Made by a program: the position numbers and the translations under genes
In this document: piece by piece, positions 6,251 through 13,625 of the stretch
Numbering within the stretch: the first letter of the stretch is position 1
Layout: each line of letters begins with the position of its first letter
Assembly (NCBI GenBank): GCA_948857205.1
Contig: CAQPRV010000033.1
Span: forward strand, 1-17,537
Origin: an uncultured Clostridia bacterium
GTDB taxonomy: Bacteria > Bacillota > Clostridia > TANB77 > CAG-508
Direction: 5' to 3'
Length of the DNA stretch: 17,537 bases
The notes under the pieces: generated by a model
Told to the model about the DNA's origin: nothing
Database searches by the model: none
The model's input: the letters and a program-made list of their open reading frames with translations, nothing else

Positions 6251-6628
6251 TTACTTATCCTCCCCATAAATCATTTTAAACATTTCGATCACATCATTTT
6301 CATCTATCTCGAATCTATTGGAGATAGCAACTATTTTCTCTATATATTTTTCTATATCCTTTTGTGCCTGTTCTTTTGCAAGTTCTGTATTTTTAGGTGC
6401 TACAAAAGTTCCTTTTCCTTGTATAGATTTTAAGTATCCCTCTTTTTCTAATTCATCATAGGCTTTTTTTATAGTCATAGCACTTATTTTTATATCTTGT
6501 GCTAATACTCTGATAGATGGTAATAGCTCATCTTCATTCAGTTCTCCCTCTAGTATTTGATTTATAATAGACTTTTTTATTTGTTCATATATCGGAACGG
6601 AACTGCTATTACTAATAATCATCTTCAT
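6251..6628 (-). CDS. GntR-family regulator, YtrA subfamily
   Basis: This 125-residue repressor has an N-terminal winged helix-turn-helix (residues ~10-75: SVPIYEQIKKSIINQILEGE, LPSIRVLAQDIKISAMTIKK, LEKEGYLKSIQGKGTFVAP). It has only a short helical C-terminus of ~45 residues instead of a ligand-binding domain. That is the YtrA subfamily, whose members control linked ABC transporters. Start ATG 6628 follows AGGAGG. It is the first gene of the operon, and a palindrome sits in its promoter (see 6643-6678), so autoregulation and control of the transporter are likely. The inducer is unknown. Confidence 0.9.
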   Translation of the reverse strand: MKMIISNSSSVPIYEQIKKSIINQILEGELNEDELLPSIRVLAQDIKISAMTIKKAYDELEKEGYLKSIQGKGTFVAPKNTELAKEQAQKDIEKYIEKIVAISNRFEIDENDVIEMFKMIYGEDK

Positions 6629-6642
6629 ATTATCGCCTCCTT

Positions 6643-6678
6643 GTTATACAGTATATAACACCATATAACACTTGTCAA
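6643..6678 (-). promoter_or_regulatory. Promoter and probable GntR operator of the ABC transporter operon
   Basis: On the minus strand TTGACA (6678-6673) and TATACT (6655-6650) are 17 bases apart. The inverted repeat GTTATA-5-TATAAC (6643-6659) covers the -10 region, and a direct repeat of GTGTTATAT lies in the spacer. An operator over the -10 region fits repression by the first gene product. Confidence 0.75.
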
Positions 6679-6710
6679 TATTTTTGTTAAAATATTTATT
6701 TATGGGTACA

Positions 6711-6735
6711 AAAAAAGCAGATATTCTCTGCTTTT
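6711..6735 (-). terminator. Rho-independent terminator of the small DUF7662-like gene
   Basis: On the minus strand AAAAGCAGA pairs with TCTGCTTTT (nine pairs, loop of five) followed by a T-run. It lies 21 bases after the stop at 6757 and upstream of the GntR promoter. Confidence 0.85.
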
Positions 6736-6756
6736 CGTACCTTTATAAAATTATAA

Positions 6757-6960
6757 TCATATTCTATTGAAAATTATAATCTTTTCCTTCATTAATATTT
6801 TATCAACTTCATATCCATATTCTTTTGATTCTTTCTTGTATGTTAAAAACGAATGATCTATGTCAAACCCTAAAATATTTTTAATTTTTTCATAAGATAA
6901 TTTATAATTTTCTTTATGATTATCTTTTAAATACTTCCATAATGGCTCATATTTACTCAT
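6757..6960 (-). CDS. Small DUF7662-like protein (67 aa), function unknown
   Basis: This soluble 67-residue protein begins MSKYEPLWKYLKDNHK and contains SYEKIKNILGFDIDHSFLTY, then KKESKEYGYEVDKILMKEKI. It resembles a widespread family of small single-domain proteins (I recall it as DUF7662) with the pattern Y-x-P-L-x-x-Y-L near the N-terminus and G-F-x-I-D-H-S-F in the middle. There are no catalytic motifs, cysteines or membrane segments. It is monocistronic, with its own promoter at 6998-7027 and a terminator. Its leader is nearly identical to that of the AraC-type gene at 9104-9883. The start is supported by a GAGGTG site eight bases upstream. The family assignment is from memory and should be confirmed by profile search. 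Confidence 0.7.
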   Translation of the reverse strand: MSKYEPLWKYLKDNHKENYKLSYEKIKNILGFDIDHSFLTYKKESKEYGYEVDKILMKEKIIIFNRI

Positions 6961-6973
6961 TATTTAACACCTC

Positions 6974-7027
6974 TCAAAATTGTAATTTCTCGAGATGATT
7001 ATAACACTAAAAACAAATACTTTTCAA
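6974..7027 (-). promoter_or_regulatory. Promoter and shared leader, copy 1
   Basis: TTGAAA (7027-7022) and TATAAT (7003-6998) are 18 bases apart on the minus strand. The 31 bases 6974-7004, from the -10 box to the RBS, match 9897-9927 at 30 of 31 positions. The segment includes AAATT-AC-AATTT, a palindrome at about +12, and TCTCGAGA, which is a full palindrome in this copy only. Confidence 0.7.
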
Positions 7028-7040
7028 TTACATATTTATA

Positions 7041-7475
7041 TTATAATAAGTTCATAATTCCATAAGTTATAAATGGACTAGTATATATTGTTATATATAT
7101 TAGAGTTATCCAAGGCTGATAATCAATATAAAATTCTTTAAATGATAAAGACCAAGGATGTTTGATTAGCACCCATCCCACTAAATCAAATATTACTGTT
7201 ATTGTTCCCCAAATAATTGATGTAGCAATGACATTTGATAAAGTTACTACTTCTAATCCATTAAAATATAGATATGCAAAGATAGGAAATATGATTATAT
7301 TATAGAGAGTATGCCAAGGCTTTGTTTTTTCGTATCCTTCTCCCATACCACTACTTTCTTTCATTGATTTCATTTTTAAAACCTTAATATTAAAAATAGT
7401 ATGCAATACCCCTATGTCTGTAACTATAAAATATGCTACCCAATACCATAACATTGAAAATCCAAAATTCTCCAT
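7041..7475 (-). CDS. Four-helix membrane protein of unknown function, TetR-linked
   Basis: This 144-residue protein has four hydrophobic segments (about residues 7-27, 57-73, 81-104 and 121-141). Conserved-looking polar motifs sit between them: VTDIGVLHTIFN in the first helix, GEGYEKTKPWHTLYN in the first loop, and WVLIKHPWSLSFKEFYIDYQ then PWIT between helices 3 and 4. The His, Asp and Trp residues in or near the membrane could bind a cofactor or substrate, but no catalytic family is recognised. ATG 7475 follows GAAAGGAG, and only 36 bases separate it from the upstream TetR gene, so the two form an operon under the TetR operator at 8117-8134. A transport or detoxification role is inferred from that pairing only. 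Confidence 0.8.
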   Translation of the reverse strand: MENFGFSMLWYWVAYFIVTDIGVLHTIFNIKVLKMKSMKESSGMGEGYEKTKPWHTLYNIIIFPIFAYLYFNGLEVVTLSNVIATSIIWGTITVIFDLVGWVLIKHPWSLSFKEFYIDYQPWITLIYITIYTSPFITYGIMNLL

Positions 7476-7511
7476 ATTTTTCTCCTTTCACTTCTACAAA
7501 TTTAATAATAT

Positions 7512-8084
7512 TTATAATATTTCTCTTAAAATATCTAATATCCAACTAACTTCTGGTAGAGGAATTTTTGGAAAGTTTACTTTTCGTTCCATAATTCCTT
7601 GTACACTACACCAAAAGGCATTTGATAAAGCTAAAATATCTCCTTTTTTTATAGTTCTATTTCTCTGTCCTTCTTCAATTATTTTTGATGATAATTCAAT
7701 TTGATTTACAGACAATGCTAATTCTCTAATATTCTCTGGAATACCTTGTTTTTGTGCTTGTGCCATCAATAAAAACATTTGGCAGATCCATGGCTCTTTA
7801 TCTATTGCTTCAAATAAATTTTTTAAAAACTTCTCAAAATATTCTATTGGCTCTTTATATTCTATTTTTTGTGGAGATTTCATTCCCTCTAATCCTAGTT
7901 TTACAAGTTCTAAATATAATTGCTCTTTAGATTCATAGTAATGAAATAATAATCCTACACTAATATTTAAGCTATTTGCTATATCAGTAATTTTTGTTTC
8001 CATATATCCTTTTATAACAAATAATTCTAGTGCCTTAAATAGTATTTGTTTTTGGCGATTTTCTTTTTGTTCTTTTCTAGTCAT
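7512..8084 (-). CDS. TetR/AcrR-family transcriptional regulator
   Basis: This 190-residue protein has an N-terminal TetR helix-turn-helix (ILFKALELFVIKGYMETKI, then TDIANSLNISVGLLFHYYES, residues ~15-60; KEQLYLELV closes the domain) and an all-helical C-terminal ligand-binding domain. The start is ATG 8084 after AAAGGAAA. It is the first gene of a two-gene operon with a small membrane protein. The palindrome ATTGAA-TATATG-TTCAAT at its own -10/+1 region points to autorepression. The ligand cannot be inferred. Confidence 0.92.
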   Translation of the reverse strand: MTRKEQKENRQKQILFKALELFVIKGYMETKITDIANSLNISVGLLFHYYESKEQLYLELVKLGLEGMKSPQKIEYKEPIEYFEKFLKNLFEAIDKEPWICQMFLLMAQAQKQGIPENIRELALSVNQIELSSKIIEEGQRNRTIKKGDILALSNAFWCSVQGIMERKVNFPKIPLPEVSWILDILREIL

Positions 8085-8116
8085 TTTTCTATTTCCTTTT
8101 TATTAAATTGTTTTTC

Positions 8117-8160
8117 ATTGAATATATGTTCAATATATCACAATACTTTATTTTTTGCAA
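8117..8160 (-). promoter_or_regulatory. Promoter and TetR operator of the TetR-membrane protein operon
   Basis: TTGCAA (8160-8155) and TATATT (8137-8132) are 17 bases apart on the minus strand. The inverted repeat ATTGAA/TTCAAT with a 6-base spacer (8117-8134) overlaps the end of the -10 box and the start point, the normal placement of a TetR operator. Confidence 0.75.
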
Positions 8161-8170
8161 TATAAATCAA

Positions 8171-8202
8171 AAAAAATTAGTCTGTTTGTGATTCAGACTA
8201 AT
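8171..8202 (-). terminator. Terminator of the DUF2185 gene
   Basis: ATTAGTCTG/CAGACTAAT (8176-8184 and 8194-8202) form nine perfect pairs, followed on the minus strand by seven T. It lies directly downstream of the gene ending at 8217. Confidence 0.88.
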
Positions 8203-8216
8203 CCTAAATTATAATT

Positions 8217-8576
8217 TTACTTTGTCATAAATATTTCTTGATTACCATCATCTATAATAAATTTATTGTTCTTTGTTTTTATAAGATGAGTTCCAACTGG
8301 CATATCTAAATATGGAATAATAGATTCATCATAATTACAAATAGTATTCAATTTATAGATTTTATAATTGCTTGAATTGTTACTATAGTTTTCATCTTCA
8401 TCACCTTTGAAAAATCTCCACCCACTGTCTGGAAAAACTGCACTAGGTTCATCTCTATACATATATCCTACTTTCCATCCCTCTACTGTAATCATATTTG
8501 TTGCCATACAACCATCATTACCTTCATAATCAATTAGTTTATTTATTTCTTCTTTTTTCTTTTTAAAAATATTCAC
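8217..8576 (-). CDS. DUF2185 (Imm33-like) domain protein
   Basis: The core reads GCMATNMITVEGWKVGYMYR, then DEPSAVFPDSGWRFFKGDED, then KIYKLNTICNYDESIIPYLD and a conserved Pro-Val-Gly-Thr, the signature of DUF2185. That domain occurs in immunity-protein-like families (Imm33) and in stand-alone proteins. It is soluble, with no signal peptide. An ATG at 8603 is possible, but the GTG at 8576 has GGAG at ideal distance while the ATG has no RBS. The resulting 119 residues start at NIFKKKKEEI. It is monocistronic: the TATAAT at 8620-8615 abuts the terminator of the preceding VOC gene and its own terminator follows. No toxin gene is adjacent, so an immunity role is not supported here. Confidence 0.82.
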   Translation of the reverse strand: MNIFKKKKEEINKLIDYEGNDGCMATNMITVEGWKVGYMYRDEPSAVFPDSGWRFFKGDEDENYSNNSSNYKIYKLNTICNYDESIIPYLDMPVGTHLIKTKNNKFIIDDGNQEIFMTK

Positions 8577-8624
8577 TTTACCATCTCCCATACAATATTT
8601 CATTTATCTTTATCATTATATACT

Positions 8625-8649
8625 AAAAAACAGACTATTTCTAGTCTGT
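8625..8649 (-). terminator. Terminator of the AraC-VOC operon
   Basis: ACAGACT/AGTCTGT (8630-8636 and 8643-8649) with a 6-base loop, followed on the minus strand by a six-T run. The TATAAT for the next gene begins only five bases further on, so termination and a new promoter are packed together. Confidence 0.8.
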
Positions 8650-8658
8650 CCTTTAATT

Positions 8659-9039
8659 TTAACAAGAGATTGTTAATACATTTCCATTGTTATCAAATAT
8701 AGCAAATTCATCTTTACCATAAAAAGTTTTATGAAGTTCTTTAGCAATTTCTACTTTATCTTTTAATTCGTTATATATTGCTAAAACATCATTAGCAGTT
8801 ATAAATAGTGTAAATGTTGGTACTATTTCATTAGTTTTTAAAGTTGGATATTCACTAATTAAGTTTTCTTGTTCTTGTAACATTATAGAAATTTTATCTT
8901 TATTTAAAATAGCAAAATTTAATATTTCTCCTTGTTCTGGAACACTTAATATTTTTTTGAATCCTAATTTTTCTTCATAAAATTTTATTGTTTCCTTTAC
9001 ATTTTTAACCATAATATTGGTTGTTATTGTTTCATACAT
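8659..9039 (-). CDS. VOC-superfamily (glyoxalase/bleomycin-resistance fold) protein
   Basis: This 126-residue protein has the paired beta-alpha-beta-beta-beta modules of the vicinal oxygen chelate fold. The N-terminal module reads TTNIMVKNVKETIKFYEEKL, then GFKKI; the C-terminal one has FTLFITANDVLAIYNEL and FAIFDNNGNVLTI. The usual metal ligands are weak: residue 6 is Thr where many members have His, and only a C-terminal Glu/Asp is plausible. It may therefore bind a ligand without metal catalysis. ATG 9039 follows GGAGG. It lies 64 bases after the AraC-type gene on the same strand, with a shared terminator, so the regulator probably controls it. Confidence 0.85.
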   Translation of the reverse strand: MYETITTNIMVKNVKETIKFYEEKLGFKKILSVPEQGEILNFAILNKDKISIMLQEQENLISEYPTLKTNEIVPTFTLFITANDVLAIYNELKDKVEIAKELHKTFYGKDEFAIFDNNGNVLTISC

Positions 9040-9103
9040 ATATTTTTACCTCCAGTATGATTATAGGAAAACAATTCAAAATAATATTGTAAAAAACGGA
9101 CAA

Positions 9104-9883
9104 TTATTTATAGTCATCTATTATTTTCAATGGAGAAATACCTGTATATCTTTTTATTTCTTTTATAAAGTGCGATTGATCATAAAAACCACAAGATAAA
9201 GCAATGTCTATTAAATTCATCTTATTCTCTAATATTAAAGTCAAACATAGATGTAATCTTAATATATTTAGTAATACTTTTGGCGACACTCCAAAGTTTC
9301 TTTTGAAAACTCTATATAAATTTCTTTCGTTATATCCAAATTCCTTTGCAATATTCGTTACACTTTGCTCGTTAGGACTCTCATATATTTTTTCTACTAT
9401 TTTCATAAATGGTATTTCTTTTTGCTCTTTTGTTTTTTGTAATAAATAATGCTTTAAATATTCTATTCTTTCATTTGTATTTTTTAAATCTAATATTTTA
9501 TTTATGCTAATTTCTTTTTCTATATCGCTAAATTGTATTTGATTATCCATTATTTTATCTGATTCTATATTAAAAAGTAAATAGAATATACTTGGTTTTA
9601 ATCTAACTCCCATATAATCTATGTTTTTATTTAACTGAAAGTCCTCTGTTTCTTTACTAAATCCTGCAAAACAAATTGTATTATTAATAAAATCTATTAC
9701 AATATCGATACAAGCATCTGGCAAAATGTTGTTAGATATTGTCTTGTCTAATATTTTCTTTGATTTCATTGTCCAAATACACATACAATAATTTTCAAGT
9801 TCTTTTATGTTATATTCTACATATTCTATATTTTCCTTAAATTCTTTATCTAATAAATATGGTATCTGTTTTGGATAATACAT
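9104..9883 (-). CDS. AraC-family regulator with DUF6597-like N-terminal domain
   Basis: This 259-residue regulator carries a C-terminal pair of helix-turn-helix motifs (residues ~170-255: SVTNIAKEFGYNERNLYRVF, then KRNFGVSPK; NLIDIALSCGFYDQSHFIKE, then IKRYTGISP). The N-terminal domain (residues 1-150) opens with YYPKQIPYLLDKEF and contains NILPDACIDIVIDF and MGVRLKPSIFYLLF, the pattern of the DUF6597 cupin-like sensor. ATG 9883 follows GAAAGGAAG. It heads a two-gene operon with the VOC protein. An 8-bp inverted repeat (GACAGATA/TATCTGTC, 9935-9961) flanks its -35 box and is a candidate binding site for itself. Confidence 0.9.
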   Translation of the reverse strand: MYYPKQIPYLLDKEFKENIEYVEYNIKELENYCMCIWTMKSKKILDKTISNNILPDACIDIVIDFINNTICFAGFSKETEDFQLNKNIDYMGVRLKPSIFYLLFNIESDKIMDNQIQFSDIEKEISINKILDLKNTNERIEYLKHYLLQKTKEQKEIPFMKIVEKIYESPNEQSVTNIAKEFGYNERNLYRVFKRNFGVSPKVLLNILRLHLCLTLILENKMNLIDIALSCGFYDQSHFIKEIKRYTGISPLKIIDDYK

Positions 9884-9896
9884 ATTTTGCTTCCTT

Positions 9897-9961
9897 TCAA
9901 AATTGTAATTTATCGAGATGATTATAATATAAATGACAGATAATTCTCAAAACTATCTGTC
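9897..9961 (-). promoter_or_regulatory. Promoter, inverted repeat and shared leader (copy 2) of the AraC-type gene
   Basis: TTGAGA (9950-9945) and TATAAT (9926-9921) are 18 bases apart on the minus strand. GACAGATA (9935-9942) and TATCTGTC (9954-9961) flank the -35 box. The region 9897-9927 repeats 6974-7004 with one mismatch. There is no T-run, so the inverted repeat is more likely an operator than a copA terminator. Confidence 0.65.
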
Positions 9962-10011
9962 TGCATTCTTATAGTTTATTTACTAATATTTTTTATTAAT
10001 TTACAATAGTT

Positions 10012-12222
10012 CTATATCAATTTAGTATTCTTCAATCTTAAAGTATTTAATATTACAGTTATACTACTAAACATCATAGCAATACTAGCAAGCATAGGAT
10101 TTATAGAAATTCCAAAATTCGTAAATAATCCCATTGCTACTGGAATCATTAAACAGTTATAAAAAAATGCCCAAAATAGATTTTGTTTTATATTTTTAAC
10201 TGTCTTTTTACTAATTTTTATTAGATTTAAAATACTTCCTAAATTATTTTTAGTTAATATTACATCAGATGAATCCATTGCTATATCTGTTTCACTATTT
10301 ACACTTACACCAATATTGGCTGTTGCTAAAGCAGGACTATCATTTATTCCATCTCCACACATCATCACATATTTGTGCTGATCCTTTAAAGCTTTTACAA
10401 CTTGTGTTTTTTCAGATGGTAATACATTTGAAATAACTTTAGTTATTCCTATTTCTTTTGCAATCTTTTCAGCTGTTTCTTTGTTATCTCCTGTTAGCAT
10501 AATAGTTTCTACTTTATTTCTGTTTAGTTCTTTTATAACTTCTACTACATTTTCTCTTACAATGTCATTTACTCCAATTAGTGCTAGTATTTTATTTTCA
10601 TTTGCTACATATACAATGCTATTTCCTTTTTTAGTAAGTTCTTCTTCATCTTTGCTATATACATTCTCAACATTGTATTCTTTTAATATTTTAGAATTGC
10701 CAAGTATTAATTTTTGATTATTTACTTTTCCTATAATTCCTAGACCTGTTACACTTCCAAATTCTTTAACTTCTAATTTTTCAAGATTGTTTTCTTCTAA
10801 ATAGTTTTCAAATGCTTTTCCTATTGGATGTGTTGATTTGCTTTCAATACTTCCTACTAATTGCAATAGTATATTTTTTTCTATATCGCTATAATTTCTT
10901 ATTTCTGATATTTTTAATTTTCCATAAGTTAGTGTTCCTGTTTTATCAAATACAATAGTATCTACTTTTTGTGCATTTTCAAGTATTTCACTTTTCTTAA
11001 CTAAAATTCCATTACTTGCACATAAGCCTTCTGATACAACTATTGCAAGTGGTGTTGCTAATCCTAAACTACAAGGACAAGCAACTACTAATATTGTAAC
11101 AAATCTTATTAAGCTGTTAGAAAATTCATATCCCATTATTAAATAAACAATAAATGTTAAGATTGCGATAGCTATAACAGTTGGTACAAAATATCCAGAA
11201 ACAGTATCTGCAGTTTTAGCAATTGGAGCTTTTGTATTACTTGCCTCTACTACTAATCTTACGATTTCTGATATTGTAGATTCTTTTCCAATTCTTTCAG
11301 CTTTATACTCGACATATCCATCATAATTTATACTTCCAGCAATAACCTTATCGCCTTTCATTTTATTTGATGGTTTGCTTTCTCCAGTTATAAATGACTC
11401 ATCAAAGTGTGCTGTTCCTTCTAATATTTCTCCATCAACTGCAATTTTTTCTCCAGGTTTACAAATAACAATATCTCCCTTATGTATCTCATCTAATGTA
11501 ACTTGTTTTTCTTTACCATCTACCTTAATTGTAGCTTTATTGGGTGTCATTTTTACTAACTTTTGAATAGCATCTTTTGTTTTATCTTTACTGATTCCAT
11601 CTAAATATCTACCTAATTTTATAAAATATATAACAATAGCAGTAGATTCAAAGTACAAATTTTGTATATTTTCTGAATAACCTTTTATAATCATAATCAT
11701 ACTATAAATGCTATATAAAAAGCTACTCAATACTCCAATGCCTACTAAAGTATCCATATTAGGTGTTCTATGAATTAAATTTTTGTATCCATTTTTTAAA
11801 ATATCATAGCCATAAATCATAAAAATTATAGCAAACAAAAATAAGCATATTGTATAATTTATCGGATTAGATTTCACATCTAAAAAATTAAAAATAGGTA
11901 AGTTAATCATGTGTCCCATAGATATATACATTAGTATAATTGCTAAAATTGTAAAGATGATGAATTTAATTTTTTCTCTCTTGTTTCTGTTTTCAGTGTT
12001 TATTTCTTTAAACTCTCCAAGACTTTTAAAACCTGCTTGTTTTATAAATTCATCTAGTTTGCTTTTTTCTAGTATATTTTCCTCATAAATAATCGTAGCA
12101 TTTGCCATAACTAAATTGACATTTGCTTCAATTATTCCATTTTGCTTGTTTAAATACTTTTCTAATCCATTTGAACAAGCTGAACAAGTCATTCCATCTA
12201 TTGATAAAATTATTTTTTTCAT
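10012..12222 (-). CDS. copA: Copper-exporting P1B-1-type ATPase CopA
   Basis: This 736-residue ATPase exports Cu(I) across the cytoplasmic membrane. It has one N-terminal heavy-metal-associated domain with GMTCSACS (Cys13, Cys16). Eight membrane helices are predicted, with the CPC metal site VACPCSLGLATP (Cys382, Cys384), the phosphorylated Asp426 in DKTGT, the HP motif STHPIGKAF, TGDN and GDGINDSPAL. Tyr-Asn in the seventh helix (FFYNCLMIPVAMG) and Met-x-x-Ser-Ser in the eighth (MMFSSITVILN) are the Cu(I) signature residues. One HMA domain and ~740 residues are normal for Bacillota. It starts two bases after copZ, behind an RBS inside that gene, as last gene of csoR-copZ-copA. No strong terminator is seen after it. 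Confidence 0.96.
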   Translation of the reverse strand: MKKIILSIDGMTCSACSNGLEKYLNKQNGIIEANVNLVMANATIIYEENILEKSKLDEFIKQAGFKSLGEFKEINTENRNKREKIKFIIFTILAIILMYISMGHMINLPIFNFLDVKSNPINYTICLFLFAIIFMIYGYDILKNGYKNLIHRTPNMDTLVGIGVLSSFLYSIYSMIMIIKGYSENIQNLYFESTAIVIYFIKLGRYLDGISKDKTKDAIQKLVKMTPNKATIKVDGKEKQVTLDEIHKGDIVICKPGEKIAVDGEILEGTAHFDESFITGESKPSNKMKGDKVIAGSINYDGYVEYKAERIGKESTISEIVRLVVEASNTKAPIAKTADTVSGYFVPTVIAIAILTFIVYLIMGYEFSNSLIRFVTILVVACPCSLGLATPLAIVVSEGLCASNGILVKKSEILENAQKVDTIVFDKTGTLTYGKLKISEIRNYSDIEKNILLQLVGSIESKSTHPIGKAFENYLEENNLEKLEVKEFGSVTGLGIIGKVNNQKLILGNSKILKEYNVENVYSKDEEELTKKGNSIVYVANENKILALIGVNDIVRENVVEVIKELNRNKVETIMLTGDNKETAEKIAKEIGITKVISNVLPSEKTQVVKALKDQHKYVMMCGDGINDSPALATANIGVSVNSETDIAMDSSDVILTKNNLGSILNLIKISKKTVKNIKQNLFWAFFYNCLMIPVAMGLFTNFGISINPMLASIAMMFSSITVILNTLRLKNTKLI

Positions 12223-12224
12223 TC

Positions 12225-12437
12225 TTAATCTTCCTTTACAGTTTCAAATCCAAGATCGTTAATTTTTTCTTCTATAACTGACCTTTCAATTTCTTTATTT
12301 GATATTACTGTAACAATTCCTGTTTTATGACTTGCTTCTATACTCTCTACTCCATCTAGTGTAGATAAAGCATTTTTCACTCTATTTTCGCATCCCTCAC
12401 AAACCATACCATTTACTTTAAATTGTGTTTCTTTCAC
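12225..12437 (-). CDS. copZ: Copper chaperone CopZ-like HMA protein
   Basis: This 70-residue single HMA domain delivers Cu(I) to CopA. It contains GMVCEGCENR (Cys13, Cys16) with Met before the first Cys, then LSTLDGVESIEASHKTGIVT and a C-terminal GFET, as in the ferredoxin-like betaalphabetabetaalphabeta fold. The start is a GTG immediately after an in-frame stop, with a poor RBS, so translation may depend on coupling to the upstream csoR gene 19 bases away. Confidence 0.9.
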   Translation of the reverse strand: MKETQFKVNGMVCEGCENRVKNALSTLDGVESIEASHKTGIVTVISNKEIERSVIEEKINDLGFETVKED

Positions 12438-12456
12438 TTAACATCAATCCTTTCCT

Positions 12457-12741
12457 TTATTTATTAAATTTTTTAAATAATGCTATTAATTCATCAATAA
12501 TATCTATATTACCATCTTCTATATCCTTTGTTACACAATTATATAGATGATTTTCCAATATATGATTTGATAAACTTTTTACTGAATTTTCAATAGCAGA
12601 TAATTGAACCAACACATCTTTGCAATAAATGTCCTCTTGAACCATTTTTTTTACACCATGTAATTGACCTTCAATTCGATTAATTCGATTTGTAATAATC
12701 TTTTTTTCATCTTCACTTCTATGTGTTTTTTTCTTATCCAT
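12457..12741 (-). CDS. csoR: Copper-sensing repressor CsoR
   Basis: CsoR is a four-helix dimer of dimers that leaves DNA when it binds Cu(I). The family arrangement Cys-x24-His-x3-Cys is present (Cys40 in IYCKDVLVQ, His65 and Cys69 in ENHLYNC), preceded by NRINRIEGQLHGVKKM, the DNA-contacting helix region. The frame extends to a GTG at 12753, but the RBS (AAAGG, 12758-12754) is correctly spaced only for ATG 12741, giving 94 residues. The TATAAT ends at 12761, so the mRNA leader is very short. It heads the csoR-copZ-copA operon and has a pseudo-palindromic G-rich operator in its promoter spacer. Confidence 0.93.
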   Translation of the reverse strand: MDKKKTHRSEDEKKIITNRINRIEGQLHGVKKMVQEDIYCKDVLVQLSAIENSVKSLSNHILENHLYNCVTKDIEDGNIDIIDELIALFKKFNK

Positions 12742-12760
12742 CAATACCATCACCTTTCAT

Positions 12761-12806
12761 ATTATATACCTACTAGGGTATTTTGTAAATAAGGGGGTAT
12801 ATGTGT
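12761..12806 (-). promoter_or_regulatory. csoR promoter with CsoR-type operator (copy 1)
   Basis: On the minus strand TTTACA (12789-12784) and TATAAT (12766-12761) are 17 bases apart. The spacer holds ATACCCTAGTAGGTAT (12781-12766), a G/C pseudo-palindrome like known CsoR sites, and a second half-site, ATACCCCC, lies upstream (12799-12792). Placement between -35 and -10 fits repression relieved by copper. Confidence 0.8.
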
Positions 12807-12854
12807 TTTCTTACTACAATATAGCCATTTTGAGAGTTTAGTAATAAAATTTAA

Positions 12855-13589
12855 TTAACTATTTTTAAGTTTATATTTTAAAATTGCTCTTATGATTTCT
12901 CTATCATTTTCTTTTATTAGAATTTCCATCTCTTGTGTTCTTTCTTTTTTGTAAATTTTTAGAATCTGCCCTTCTATTGTTTCACTCAAATAATGAATTT
13001 CAAAATCTGTTATTTGATTTTTATCAAGAAAATCACACGATAAAAGATTTGATATAAATCTTACATAGGATGCATTATTGGTATGTTTACTATAATCAAT
13101 GTCTGTTGAATATATTTTTTGTTCATATACAAAATCTTTTTCTGAAAATATTTCATTTAATTTGGAATATGATTCTTGATCAACTGCTTTTCTTATTCCC
13201 ATATCTTTAGGATAATGAATCGTATCTATTTTTCTTGTTTCTAAATCTATTGCACAAACTTCTTGTCTTGCTCCAAATAAAATTTCATCTTTTTCATCTT
13301 TAAAAATAGTTTCCATTTCAATACGAATTGGCTTAACTTTTGTTGTATAACTTTTTCCTAATACAAAATATCTCCATTTTGGTAATTTATCAAAATGGAC
13401 TTTTGTTTTAGATAATACCCATAATGCATTACTTTTATCTTTAACAGTTTTATTATCACTTCCAAATGATGTGAAATAATCTGTTGCAATACTTTGTACT
13501 ATATCTATTGTGTTTGTTAAACCTAATTCTAGTTCTTGATTTACCTCTGTATAGCTTATTGTATAATTACTTTCATATTCTGTTTTCAT
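12855..13589 (-). CDS. Acyl-ACP thioesterase (double hotdog fold)
   Basis: This 244-residue cytoplasmic enzyme hydrolyses acyl-acyl-carrier-protein to free fatty acid. The first hotdog domain begins YESNYTISYTEVNQELELGL and has NALWVLSKTKVHFDKLPKW. The second has the catalytic stretch DIDYSKHTNNASYVRFISNL (Asp/His/Asn pattern of PF01643 enzymes). Length agrees with bacterial FatA-like enzymes (~240-250). The start at ATG 13589 follows TGGAG. It stands alone between the Cu and Cd/Zn operons on the same strand, yet its promoter is a near copy of the csoR promoter and operator. Copper-dependent expression is therefore likely, perhaps to change membrane lipids or free fatty acids; that purpose is inference. 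Confidence 0.88.
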   Translation of the reverse strand: MKTEYESNYTISYTEVNQELELGLTNTIDIVQSIATDYFTSFGSDNKTVKDKSNALWVLSKTKVHFDKLPKWRYFVLGKSYTTKVKPIRIEMETIFKDEKDEILFGARQEVCAIDLETRKIDTIHYPKDMGIRKAVDQESYSKLNEIFSEKDFVYEQKIYSTDIDYSKHTNNASYVRFISNLLSCDFLDKNQITDFEIHYLSETIEGQILKIYKKERTQEMEILIKENDREIIRAILKYKLKNS

Positions 13590-13625
13590 TTTGCTAAATC
13601 TCCATTCTTTAATTTCTAAATATAT

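Noticed and set aside
7414..7704. Plus-strand open frame opposite the TetR and membrane protein genes
   Set aside because: It overlaps two well-supported minus-strand genes across their junction and has no protein-like features.
9017..9449. Plus-strand open frames opposite the AraC-type gene
   Set aside because: Antisense shadows of a gene with a complete helix-turn-helix pair; no RBS.
9935..9961. Inverted repeat as a copA terminator
   Set aside because: It lies ~50 bases after copA but overlaps the AraC-gene -35 box and lacks a T-run, so an operator role is more likely.
12815..12843. TTACTA/TAGTAA stem after the thioesterase gene as terminator
   Set aside because: Six A/T-rich pairs with a 17-base loop are likely by chance in this base composition.
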